Assembly (NCBI GenBank): GCA_022605955.1
Contig: JAKCOZ010000020.1
Span: forward strand, 9,847,001 to 9,911,000
Length of the DNA: 64,000 nt
DNA from: Rallus limicola
Taxonomy: Eukaryota > Chordata > Aves > Gruiformes > Rallidae
Direction: 5' to 3'
This document shows positions 12,277 through 23,000 of this stretch, in pieces (position 1 is the first letter of the stretch; each line of letters begins with the position of its first letter). The notes under the pieces are model-generated. The model made no database searches, was not told the DNA's origin, and was given only the letters and a program-made list of their open reading frames with translations. Both the position numbers and the translations under genes were made by a program.

Positions 12277-12496
12277 ATGTGATGACTGGAGATAGTTTAT
12301 CACTTTATGAGTGACACATCCATTTATAAATATTTATTCTCTCCAGTGGTACTGATAAATCTTTTGAGCCTATAAGCCCATTGATACATACACAGTAATA
12401 TCATTTGTCTTTCCAATGCATTTTATTTATTATTGACTAATTGCCTGCCAGATTGTAAATATGATAGGGGTGGCATTGTGCTTTGATTAACTGTAT
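12277..12496 (+). other. Module A of a duplicated noncoding element
   Basis: The core, 12277-12360, matches 12941-13023 at about 76 of 85 aligned columns (hand count), including an exact 22-bp run around TTTATAAATATTTATT and an exact 18-bp run from ATGTGATGACTGGAG. A second block here (GGTGGCATTGTGCTTTGATTAACT, 12469-12492, written as two overlapping parts GGTGGCATTGTGC and CTTTGATTAACT) matches module B at 19 of 24 positions in the same order. The ~105 bases between the blocks are AT-rich and do not align to module B. The element contains ACTGATAAAT and TTTATCAC, with GATA/HOX-like cores. It could be a local duplication of an enhancer or two copies of an old dispersed repeat family that I cannot name. 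Confidence 0.7.
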
Positions 12497-12940
12497 GTTA
12501 AAGTACCCAGAGGAATTTAGATCTAGCTCTGAGCAAAGACATCCAAGGCAATAAATTGTATATTTTGAAATCAGCTATGCAGTATGGAGCTGCAGCGCTA
12601 GTTAAACAAGCTGAGCAGAGGCATTTTCCAGAGCAGTTTATTTTGATTAATGGGTTCCCAAAAGCCTCTTGCTGCTGTTTACAATGGATTGGCTGTAATA
12701 TTTACAATAAACTGGGGTTATTCAAGAGAGTTTTAATGTACTTCGTCAGGTTACTTGCACTTCACAAACCTGGGCTAAGAAGGATCGTGTGAAGTCAGCT
12801 GGGTAGCTCTTTTGTCCTTCTCTTTTTGGCACGCACGTGTGGCGTGTTTCTCTTCTAATTCTCTCTCCCCCTTGAGCTCCTCTCCCAGGCGTTTTCTTAA
12901 CCAAACGTTTTAAACCGGCTTAACACATCTTGAACCATCT

Positions 12941-13166
12941 ATGTGATGACTGGAGATAATTTATCACATTAGAGCTGACACACCATTTATAAATATTTAT
13001 TCTCGGCGGTGGCACTGATAAATGAGCTGAGCGGGAGGCCACTGGCGGAGGCTCGCGGCAATGCTCCCCTTGGCCACGTCCTCCCCGAGCGAGCGGCTCT
13101 GGCACTGGCACGCTCCGGGGCAGGCTGGGAACGCAATTAGGGTGGCAGTATCTCTTGATTAACTCA
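12941..13166 (+). other. Module B of a duplicated noncoding element, CpG-rich centre
   Basis: This is the second copy, offset +664 from module A at the core and +672 at the trailing block, so only about 9 bases of length difference has built up between the blocks. The core (12941-13023) is about 90% identical to A. Unlike A, the stretch between the blocks (13024-13135) is GC-rich and carries about 11 CpGs. It is followed by TTGATTAACTCAATCA (13155-13170), a LIM/HNF1-like AT motif. Both modules lie in the same orientation. No coding capacity is seen. Confidence 0.7.
13020..13135. promoter_or_regulatory. Small CpG cluster inside module B
   Basis: About 11 CpGs fall in roughly 115 bases of GC-rich sequence, flanked on both sides by AT-rich DNA. 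This is too short for a standard CpG island but is far above the local background. The matching interval of module A has no comparable CpGs. It could be a GC-biased conversion hotspot or a regulatory segment specific to this copy. Confidence 0.4.
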
Positions 13167-13559
13167 ATCAGAGTATTTTAGACTGGGACATGCCAGACCT
13201 TGTTAACCAGCTGTTCTGAGACATCCCGGGCCATGAGAGTAGACTTTTTCAATGGCACAAAAGCTGAAGCAGTGGGAGGTTTGCAAGTTGGGCCACTCTT
13301 GATGCATGCATGACCTCGCTCATGTCTTCATTTTCATCTCTTGGAACCATAAAGGCCAAATATGATTGTCTTGCCCAAATAAAAATCCTTCTGTGGAAGC
13401 TGCTTACCTGAAATATGGTGGAGGACAGGCGATGGGTTCGTTGATGGCTCTGGGGTGCCCTGCTCTGCCCACAAGGCTCTTGCCAGCAGCACAGGCACTA
13501 CTGGCCCCTCGGCTTGCTCCTCCTTTTCTAAAAATTGAACTAGTTTGTCAGGCTGTATT

Positions 13560-13645
13560 TATGCACCATGTAATTTGACAGAAATTCTATTGTAATTAGC
13601 ACCCGCTAATCACTGTCAGTAGCATTAGTTAGCTAATTGTACCTT
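13560..13645. promoter_or_regulatory. Homeodomain-motif cluster
   Basis: GTAATTAG, GCTAATCAC, GCATTAGTTAG and GCTAATTG occur within about 60 bases, giving several TAAT cores in both orientations, in non-repetitive AT-rich DNA. This is typical of homeodomain-bound conserved elements. Conservation cannot be tested here. Confidence 0.25.
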
Positions 13646-16180
13646 GGGCGTTAAAAAACAAAGCAGACCCAAACCCAGCACATAATTTTGTTGAAATGGA
13701 TGAAATAGCAAAATATCTGTGTTCTCCAGACTGATGTGGCCAGGGACAGACTGATGTGGCCAGGCAACGTGTGCTGTTGTGTTGTCCTGAGTCCTATGGG
13801 AACATCTCCCTTGGAGACCTCCTGGGCTTCCTCTGGAGGTCTCATACCCTGAACTTGTGGGATGGGTTGTGGGTCATGTTTTGTAAGCAGGCAGGAGAAA
13901 GGTGAACTTTGCAGGACCTGTGTAAGAAATGCCCAGGATTGGAAAGCTCCAGAAGCAAAAACGGAAGCAGGATCCAGGGATAGAAGCGTTGTGGTTGATG
14001 GGCCAAGTCAAGGAAGGGTTTAGTGTTTCCAGTCAGGAGAAATGGTGCAATTAGGAATATTTTTTTGTCTAAATGCTTATTTCTTGGTGTTAAGGAAAAG
14101 CAAGAGCCATCATCCAGAGTTGTTGCAGCAGCCTTTCCTCCGTGGATGCAGGATAATCTAGCTCTCTTTGATTTCCATTATACTTTCCAGTGGATCTGAG
14201 ATGTAATTAATTAATTGATTTTTGCTGCCAGTCCCCTAATTAACACTAAATAAAAATTCATGCCAGGGTTAATAGCTTTAAAGGTGGGAGTCAGGTGCTT
14301 CTGCTGCTCAGTTGCATTGTCCATTCTGCAGTGCATTTGGGTTATATTCCGTTATGCCTTTAATTCCTAATCAATTGAAAGTTAATTTCATTCTTAACTG
14401 AAAAGGAGCCAGAAATGTGTTATTGTTGCACAACTGGTTTTGTTGATGGCCATAGCATGTGTTTGCAGCACAGTTACAATACTACTGGACACACAGGCAC
14501 ATCGTGGCAGGGAAACAATCCTGGTGCAACACAATCCCACAAACCAGTGAGATTTACACTGAGAATAGGCTTAAACCATTCCAAATACTTACTGGAAATG
14601 CTGTGGTCTTTGCGGTACTGGGTAATTACCATGTGGATCCATTACTTTGTATTTGTACAATACTTTGAGGATATAAGTGCTAAGTAATATTATATGTAGC
14701 CTACTAGAGGTTTACTAACAAAAGGTCAGGTCGGTTTTGTCCATTATCTCTTATTAGACCATAAAATAGTAACAGACTAGACAGAATTATTAAAAATATT
14801 GCTAAAATGAATTATCTGAAAGACCTTACTCCCTGGTAGAATCCAGAATGTTGAAATGCCTCCTAGACATAGACTGAGCCTAGGAAGGTGGCCAGACCTG
14901 GTACTGCTAATTAGGGCTCCTAGATTTTAGTAAGCCACTAAACCCTTGAAAACGTCCCCGTAAAATTGATCTGAAAAATTGAAAAGCATTCTCTAGTCAT
15001 CCAGAAAAAGAAAGAAAACTAGGAAGGCGTTATCAGATACCCCTTTTTTGTCTGCTGCTGTTGCTTTCATGTTCCTGTGACTTCTTGACTCAAAATCTTC
15101 TCTTTCTTGGCCATACATGGGACAATCACTGAAGGCTGGAATTGAAACAGTTGAGACCTGAGTGAGTACAACTAAGGCTAATGCCCTGTAACTCTAATTG
15201 CTACCCACGGTGTTTGGGTGGACACATGGGAACGTTCATGTTCAAAGGGGTTTTGCATTCTCCTAGTTGGTAACAGTCCTATCCTTCCAAAATGTGGACA
15301 TGCTCATCTTAATAGGTTCTTTTCCATTTCCCACTGCCTTGTGTTCCCACTGGCAGCTGTGCAACCACAGTGTTAGGAGCTGTGCTGCTTCTCTGCTGCA
15401 CCTCAGAACCCTCAGGTTGCCTGGGCTTGACACAGTGCTGAGCAATGGGGAAGTCAAGCTAAAATCCCTTTTCCTGTCTCTTGTTTTCTGTGTTTGGGCA
15501 TCTGCAGCACTGAGCAGTCTGGAAAGAGAAATAATCAAAAAAACCTAATCTCAAATAAATGAATAAAATACATTTTGCCCAGTCCATCCCTCATAGGCTT
15601 TAAAACATGTGGCTTTAAGCTACAGGATAGTGCAGGTTGTGAGGTATCGTCGAGGCTGTAGCGTCCCCTATGTGAGTTTGGATTGCTATAGCCAATCCCC
15701 AAATATTCAACTCTGATTTTCTTTTTTTAGTTATCAACTTCATTCTTTGTCCAATTGGAGTACCAGATCCATGCTCTGCTTTAATGATCCGCTGCTCAGT
15801 TGCTTCTCTGCACAAATACTGTGCTCAGGATGCTGCCAGCCTTTAGCCTTGGCCATACTAATACATAATGTAGATGATAAAAGCCAGTGTAACAGAAAAG
15901 AGGTCCCAGGGAGAATACAAACCATGACAAAATAAGAAGGAAGCAGATGGTTAGGTATTAAACTGCAGTAATAAAATAACATCTGGCAGAATATCACATA
16001 CAGGCTCTGATGCCCATCTGAAGAGTGCACTGATTTAAGTAATATGTTTCTCATTTTGGTGCAATTAACACCAAAATTTGCATAGCAAACAGTGGCAGAG
16101 CACACAGAAGCTTCTTTTGAAAAATACAACCCAAATATAAGTCTTTTCTACAAGGAGATTGGCCATAGAAGACACTGATG
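13646..16180. other. Noncoding stretch with AT-rich blocks
   Basis: No gene was recognised. A 20-bp unit containing CTGATGTGGCCAGG is tandemly duplicated at about 13729-13762. The block at 14190-14290 (TAATTAATTAATTG, then CCCTAATTAACAC) and its continuation to 14400 are AT-rich, CpG-free and non-repetitive, like a conserved noncoding element. 14690-14860 is AT-rich and featureless. Confidence 0.4.
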
Positions 16181-16184
16181 GGTT

Positions 16185-16340
16185 TCTATACTGCGGTGTA
16201 AAGCAATTAATGAGTCATACCTTCCTGCTGGCCAGAGAACCCATTATGCTGTTTACATGCAGCCTGGCAGATGTACTTGTTTGCAGGGCTGGAAATTAAA
16301 GTATAAAAGGGGAACAGCATTTGACCAAGTGGAACATCGC
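16185..16340 (+). promoter_or_regulatory. Regulatory-looking block ending in a canonical TATA box
   Basis: The sequence from GCAATTAATGAG (about 16203) through CCCATTATGCTG is unique and AT-rich. It is followed by a perfect TATAAAAG at 16302-16309. A plus-strand start would be expected near 16330-16340. No Inr or downstream ORF of note follows, and there is no CpG island, so this may be a tissue-specific or lncRNA promoter or a chance motif. Confidence 0.2.
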
Positions 16341-19260
16341 TCCACTCCGTGCCATAGAGAGGAGGATACCGTACAGATTAGGTAGGTAGCTCTCTAAAAC
16401 CCCATGCAGGCAAACCTGTCTGTCTCAGATCCTCTCCCAAATTTCCCCCTTGTGCAGCCTAGGGAAAGAGAAACCTTGGGGCTGGGTTTTTCAAAGGAAG
16501 TTGGAGAGAAGATGAAATCCTCACCTGCTTTAACAAGCCATGTAGCAGCACCAAATACCTTGCAGTCAATTAGGTCACGTTTTTTCACAAGCTCTGACCT
16601 GCCCACAGACCAAGCCTGGGGTCAGAGAAGCCTGATGAAAGCCAGTTTGATTTGTGTGGCTGAGCAAGTGGATTGCTGATGAAGGGATGCACTGGGAAAG
16701 CTGCTGGTGGGAGCGCTGGGGAGCTCCTGGGTGGCCAGGTTGGAGCTGGCTATTGGTGCAGGGGTGGTTTGAGCTGTGCTCTTGGGGTGGCCCTGCTGCT
16801 GGCCCCGGGCTGTTAGTAGGGGATGGAACCACTCTGCAGTGGGGCTCACTGGTCCCTTCACCACCAGCTTTGGTAACAGCTCGATGATCAAGTGCATGTC
16901 TATTGTGATGAGGAGGGTGGATGAGACCTGTGTGAGGGCTCCCATTGGGACCTTCCTGCTGTGGGCTAGTCAGCAGCGCTACCTTTTGGGGAGCGCCTAT
17001 AGCTGTGCTCACCCCATACTTAACTTTGGGGGAGAGCCTACAGCTGCCTGCTCACCCCATACTTCACTGGACAGGTGCATTTGCAGTTTGGAGATGGAGT
17101 GCTACTGCATCTCTTGCATGCTGGATGCTGTCTGGAGCGCTTCTCTGCAGTATGCCATGATGCATTCATCTCCCTGAGTAGCTTCAGCAGCAGCACACGC
17201 TACTGTCCCGTGGAAGCAAATACCTGATAAAGCAGGCAATGGTTCAGTCATGAGAAGCCCATAAAAATAATAGCAGGTGGCAGATATCAGATTGCCAGCG
17301 TGATGCGTTGTGTGAAACAGAAGATGCCCTGTGCTCTGCTCCAGCAGAGGCAGCACTGGATTTCCAGCTGCAGAGGGCTGTGCTGTGCTGGAGCCTGATG
17401 TGTGCTTCAGCATCAATGTCATTTCCAGTTGGAAACTTCCAGTCTAAATTGGAATAAAAGCAACTTTGTTTTGGAATTCCCTGGGAAATGGAGTTTGGAA
17501 AAGGAAAAGCAGCGCAGACAGAGCTTTGCCTTCATATACTTGCTTGTCTCCATGAGTACTAGTGGGAGGTGGCAAACATGTGTCCTCAGTTCTGCCATGC
17601 CAGGAGGAAAGGGGTTCAGAATCCCCCTAGCATGGGGAAAGGCTTTGCCAACTGCCCAGAAAGGTCTGACCACCTGAGCTGGGTACGGAAAGGTCTATGT
17701 AAAGCCACATACGATGACTTTTGCAATTGCAATTGGCCTTTGTGGTGAGGTCCCAAAGTGCCACAGCTGACAGCGGTTTTGCCTGCCTTCTGCAGAGCGG
17801 CTAGGCTGGCTGAGCAGCACGCAGTATTCGGGGATGGGGAGGGAGGGAGTGTACCTCTTTCTGTTTTGCTGTGCTCAGTGAAAGGCCTGATCTGGCTTCT
17901 TTAGAAAATGGTGACAATAGTCCCATTGATTTCCTCAGAAGAAAGGAGTGGGAACATGTCTAAAGTTCTTCTTTCAACAAAATGATATAAAGGTGTGCTT
18001 TCAACATTTCAGTTCCATTTCCTTCTGCTTTTTGTACAGGGGTTATCTGCTGGAAGTCTGCGTGGCTCTGTGCACAGGCAGAGCTGGATTTTGACATGAG
18101 CCCCTGAATGCCATCATATTTTAAGTGAGAATGTAGGGATTTACTTCCATCAAGTACAGCATTTAGGTCATGTGTTATCTACTTTCCTATGACTATCTTT
18201 GCAAGTAGGAATAACAAGGATGCTCTTCTGGTGTATGTTTTTCTGAGAGCAGTAGCAGAACTAGGACGCTGACAGAAAGAGCTGAGGGGTGTCTGAAGCT
18301 AGAAGGATATTTATGGGTGGAAAGGGTTATTTGTATTAACAGGAACATGCACTACTGCAGCATCCTCTGAGGAATAACAGCAGGCAGAATTTTGCAGTTT
18401 TAGGGACTGTGATGCAAACAGCAATCTTTTTGCATTAGTTAGTTGTCTTGAAATCTGATTTCCAAAGGCAGCAGCCTTAATTTGGTTTGTTCTTTACTGG
18501 GGATCCCCAGGGAGCATGAGCTTCAGTCTCCGATAAATCAGGAGAGCAACATGCACCGTGGGCTGAGTCTCAGGCACTCTGGGAATCTCTCCCCTCCTCA
18601 GTGGGCTTTGGATAGAGCCTTTGACTCTAAATTGGATACTGTTAGAAAAGTTCTAATTCTTATTTCTAAGGAAACACCACATTTAAAGCAGTATTGCTGT
18701 CACAACCAGGGAACAAATACCTGCTGCGCGCTCTGCTTGCTCCTGTCCCAGGACCACCTCCTCCCTCAGCCAAACTGCAGTCCTACAGGGATATGACAAT
18801 GCTGATCTCTGTGAACCAACAGTCATGGCTCAGGGTATCATGGTCCCACATATTCCCAAAACCCGCACAGCCACTGAGAACAAGCCAACATCCTTCCCAG
18901 CAGAGCTCCATCCAAACCAGTACAAGCATCTCTCTGACCCAGGGACCCCTGGAGCCAATGAGCTCTTCTGGCTGAACAAATCTCACATGTAGCACATAAC
19001 CTTTACTTTTGCTGGATTTCTGCTAGGTTTAAACACTCTACTCTGGTGCAAAATGGGGCTCTCATTGGTGGCTGAGGAGCAGGTGGTGGGGTGAGTATGG
19101 AAACATTTGCAGAAAAATTGCCCGTTCCAGGTAGTTTCGCTTTAGCTTTGCATATCCCTGGGTCACTTTCTGAAGGTGGTTTAATTTCCTGTGTGCTGCT
19201 TGTATTTTGCTTATATTTCTTCTCTTCCAGCTTCCTCAATGATATCCTAGTGCCTGCCTT
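16341..19260. other. Noncoding stretch, GC-richer part with a short tandem duplication
   Basis: No gene was recognised. 16660-17100 is GC-richer, which lengthens chance ORFs there (up to 145 codons). It contains an imperfect tandem duplication (see 16988-17068). TTGCAATTGCAA at about 17722-17733 is a 12-bp perfect palindrome resembling C/EBP half-sites. 18000-19000 shows nothing distinctive. Confidence 0.45.
16988..17068 (+). repeat. Imperfect tandem duplication, ~40-bp unit, two copies
   Basis: The first copy runs from GGGGAGCGCCTATAGCTG through CTCACCCCATACTTAACTT. The second, starting near 17029, has GGGGAGAGCCTACAGCTG and CTCACCCCATACTTCACT. The copies differ by a few substitutions and a short indel. 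No further copies lie nearby. Confidence 0.75.
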
Positions 19261-19267
19261 CTCAACA

Positions 19268-19297
19268 GTAATAATAATAATAATAATAATAATAATA
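19268..19297 (+). repeat. (TAA)n microsatellite, about 10 units
   Basis: An uninterrupted trinucleotide run of TAA/ATA about 29-30 bp long. It is likely length-polymorphic. Confidence 0.95.
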
Positions 19298-20230
19298 GCT
19301 GCAATATATTTAATAGCTACCCACTACCAGCCTCTCTCAGCTTTCTCCACAGATTCCCCAAGGTACCAGATGCATAATGCATTTCCTAGCTAGATATCAG
19401 ACCTCGCTAGGATCTGTGCTCTTGTAAAAACTCCTTCCTGGCAGGCTCTGCAGCTCTGTGGGGATCAGTGGTGTGTGCAGAGGCACCAGGAGAGGTGGTT
19501 TCTTTTCTCTTTGCAGATGTGGAGCACAAGGTGCAGAGCTACATCAACTGCTGCAGGCAAACACAGTCGTCCTTGACACCCAAAGCAGCATCTCTGCAGA
19601 GGCACAGATGGGACATTTCATCCTGGCCCCAGCCATCCAAGCCAGTGAGGAGCAGAGGTGCAGGGGTGGAGCTGGGTTATACGAGGGAGGTTTTTGGTAT
19701 GAGAAACAGGAGAATGCAGAAAGCAGCATAGTGAGAACCCACATGAAGAAAATCTGAAGCAACTCGGTGTGGCCAACCTGACCTTTCAGAGGCCCTGGTC
19801 TAACTGGCTTCCCGCTCTATCCTAAACAAATTACTGGATGTGAGGGCCATGGGGGTGTGTGTGTGTCTTACATTTGCCTTAACTTTTAATATCTTCAGGA
19901 AGAAGCAACTAACTTCATTGTTCATCTATTTGGCTTTATATACAAGCAAAGAATGATTTAAAGCAATTTGCACATACGAATTTCTGCACCTCCTGGTGTC
20001 CTTCAGGACAGGATTGTTTTAGAGGAGAAACTCCTCAAATGACTTGTTGAAGGTTTAATTAAAAAGGAAGAAAAGAAAAGGCCATGATAGAGAAAGGAAA
20101 TGAACCCAGGAATGTTAACTTTGAACTACATTAATCTAGTTGCACTCCAGTAGCATGCTCGGTACTTTTGCTTGGTTTTCAGCCACAGCTTTAAAGTTTG
20201 GCCAACAAAGTTAAGAAGTCAGGAGGGGGG
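19298..20230. other. Noncoding stretch, no gene recognised
   Basis: Nothing identifiable was found apart from a short (GT)n run near 19855-19866. Confidence 0.45.
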
Positions 20231-20285
20231 TAATTTTTATTCTTCAGATGAGGAGACTGAGAAATCTAAAAGCCTGGTGCTCACA
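20231..20285 (-). repeat. Possible MIR-type SINE fragment
   Basis: The phrase CAGATGAGGAGACTGAGAAA, preceded by a T-rich run, resembles the reverse complement of the MIR central region (known form: cagatgaggaaactgaggc). Only about 50 bases are alignable by eye, so the call is tentative. Confidence 0.35.
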
Positions 20286-22900
20286 ATAACTTATTATTGC
20301 TCTTTATTTGATGGAGTGAGTCATATAGCACATAGCTTCAGGAGCAGGTTTGGGGAAAGCTATAGTTGAAAACACAGCCAGCTGTAAAAAGCTAGCCATT
20401 TCCTACACAGTATCTACTTCAAAAGAATAAAATAGATGTCTCTTTTTTCCTATCCAAAAAGTCACTGCAGAAGCAGCTTTCTTTTGTTATCTCCCAATAA
20501 ATGTGTCTCTGTAATAGTGGAATTTACTGCTGGGGCTGTGTGTTTCTCACCACTGCTTCCCCTTACAAGGGAGCTAATCTATCTTGTGCTGGGAGAAGGC
20601 AAATGATGTCATGTTTCCTGTATTTCAGCCTACTTTCCAGCTGCTGCAGAGAGGCAGGGCTATAGGTGAACACTTGGCTCTGCAAGAGCAGAGCGGGAGC
20701 TGCCTGCCCTCCAGGGTTGTGCCGGGTTAGCACTCAGGGAGCAGACCCATGGTCACAGACCAAGACCTGGGTCAGCTTGTTTTCCTGTTGGGTTGCCAGA
20801 CTTGACCCTGTGGTGAGCAGCCCTGGCACACCAGGATGAGCCAGGCTGGAATATGGTGATGCTGAGGAACCAGCATCCCCATTGCCTTGCGTCCTGTCCC
20901 ACCGGCAGCACCAGCTGGAGCAGGGAGCCCAGCAAGTCAGGACGCTCCACCTTGGCACAGCCCAGTGTGGAAGGTTTGCAGAGCACTGCCTGAACTAGTT
21001 TTACTTCCAGCAAGAGAGTCCTTGACATTTATTAAGGCCGAATTCACTCTCACATTTTAATCAATGAAAGGGAAAAACAACAAAACAGGAATGCATAAGC
21101 AAGTCTGACTTCTTTTCTTTTCTATCAGCAGCCTAGGGAGCCCAGCCTAACGCACGCCCGCCTGCCGGATTCGCCCAGGCAGTTATCACAAATGCAGATT
21201 GAGTAATTATGCATGCAAAGGCCCGTCTGGTACCTGCCACATGCAATGACTCAATCTGTGTGCAGGTGCATGCGTCTGCTGCTGCGCAGGGCGCTGGCTG
21301 CTCTTCTTACGCAGCGGGGCCAAGGTGGTTTTGACCGCCCGGTTCTTTCCACCATGTCACTGTCTCATCTCCTCGAACACACAGCTGAGTGCCAGGGTTT
21401 GCAGAGGGGAGGGGCATTGTGCCCCGTGCCTTTGGCCATGGGTTTCGATGCAGGGGATGTAAGGAGGCTCCCTAGGGTGCCGATATCCTCTGTGCAGGTG
21501 TGGGGTGCCAGAGATGTGCAGGATGCTGCTGTTGTACTCTGCTTCCCATGGCCCATGTTTCCAAAGGCAGTGTTTGAAGGAGGGGTGTAACCTGAAGCCT
21601 CACTTTCCCTATTGCATTGGCAATGGCCCTCCCCACCCCAGTACTGCCCCTTTCCTCAGGAGAGCTGCCTGCAGCCTCACAGCTCTGCACCTTTGCTTCT
21701 CTCTCATTCTGTCCCTTGCCTGTGTATCAGCAGAGTATGACTTTGCTTATATATTATACCTTGAATGCAATAGAAGAAAATAAAAATGAGTAACAGCTTG
21801 TTTCCCAGTCCTGGATGGAGCAGAAATGTTGATGAATGGACAGACTACTTGCATGAAAAAGAGCAGGAATAATTTGCAATGAATAATATTCAAGTGTTAC
21901 CTTTTTTTTTTCCCACTCATAAATTGCTTGCAACCTTTATTTTCCCCCCTGAGCTGTTAGTCACCAGAGCAAACACAGGGCAGCATGTTTGAAGCATTTG
22001 TTTTCTGCCACTCTGAGCTGTGGTTAGAGATGCTGGTCACTCTGATCAATGGGGAAACTTGTAGTAGCAAGTTTCTTCACTTGACACCTTGAGGTTCCTG
22101 GAGCTTTGCATATATTTCTTTCGCAAGGAATGGCAGATGCTGAAAAGGTTGTTTGCTTGCTACTGTTCATAATTTATAAATTATTGCTTCTACAAGTCTC
22201 AACCAACATTGGAGCTTGACAGAGACCCAGGTTAAGAATGAAGTATTTTTTTAAAGATACATGTAGTTCTCTGTGTTTTGAGAGAGTCACAGTTCACCAC
22301 TTCCTCCTCCTCCTCCCCCAGTTTCTCTGGAGTTTTGCTATTAAAAACCAACAAGCCTGTCTTTGTGGAAAAGTTTCATGGATATGAAGGTGAGGAAGGG
22401 AGTGATGGGGCATGGATGAGGCTATCTCTCACCTCTGTCCCTACTTGTCCTGCTTGTATTAATAGATCAGGTTGCCTGTTCTTATGGAATAGCTGGGAGT
22501 ATGATTTCGTCCTTCCACTGCCCCTTCTTCCATCTCCTTTGGGGAGGGATGCACATAATTCCACTGAGTGCATTGTAGAATTGAAGAAAAGGTCCCTCAA
22601 GCATAACCTCAGTCCCTCAGTCCCTCTGGGCCACACACAGGACAGGAGTGCTGGGGGGGTGTGTGCAGCAGGGTCAGGATGTGGGATGAGTGGGAGGTGG
22701 GAAAAGCGAGTCCCACACTGTCCCTCTGCATCCCTGCTGCCCTGCCAGTGAGGGGTGGAGGTCGTCCCCTGACTGGAGGATTGTTATTTGCATGTGAGAT
22801 GCTTCTTTCTTATCTTGCATTTTTCATCTTGAAACGCTAATGGTCATGAAGAAAACCTTACCCCTGTGCAAAGCTGGCCTGTAACCCTGCCCTGCCTTGA
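20286..22900. other. Noncoding stretch with one regulatory-looking block
   Basis: No gene was recognised. 20490-20540 has AATAAA followed by a GT-rich run, the form of a plus-strand poly(A) signal, but no transcript to go with it. The block at 20985-21270 is the notable part and is listed separately. 22600-22630 has short CCTCAGT repeats. Confidence 0.4.
20985..21270. promoter_or_regulatory. Candidate conserved element with POU/homeodomain-like motifs
   Basis: The block contains TTTATTAAGG, TTTTAATCAATG, a short CpG-bearing GC-rich stretch (ACGCACGCCCG) and GAGTAATTATGCATGCAAAG near 21200, where an ATGCAT/ATGCAAAG string resembles POU octamer-type sites. The mixture of AT-rich motif blocks and preserved CpGs in non-repeat DNA resembles developmental enhancers. 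This is inference only. Confidence 0.25.
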
Positions 22901-22901
22901 C

Positions 22902-22995
22902 CCTGTTGCTCTGGGCAAGCTGAGGCCGGGAGAGGGTAAGTGATGTGCCAGTGGTCGCTGTGTCATGACAGGCTTGCCCATCTCCTTCTGCTGGG
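22902..22995 (-). repeat. MIR-type SINE relic, reverse orientation
   Basis: AAGCTGAGGCCGGGAGAGGG, then TAAGTGATGTGCCAGTGGTC, then a decayed CACACAG-like string, follows the known reverse-complement MIR order (aaactgaggc, agagaggttaagt, gacttgcccaaggtcacacag). It is strongly diverged, as expected for an ancient amniote SINE. The AGG|GTAAGT string here is part of the SINE, not a true donor. Confidence 0.55.
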
Positions 22996-23000
22996 CACTG

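Noticed and set aside
22935..22942. Near-perfect donor AGG|GTAAGT as an exon boundary
   Set aside because: It lies inside a reverse MIR relic whose family sequence itself contains ggttaagt, so the match is inherited from the SINE.
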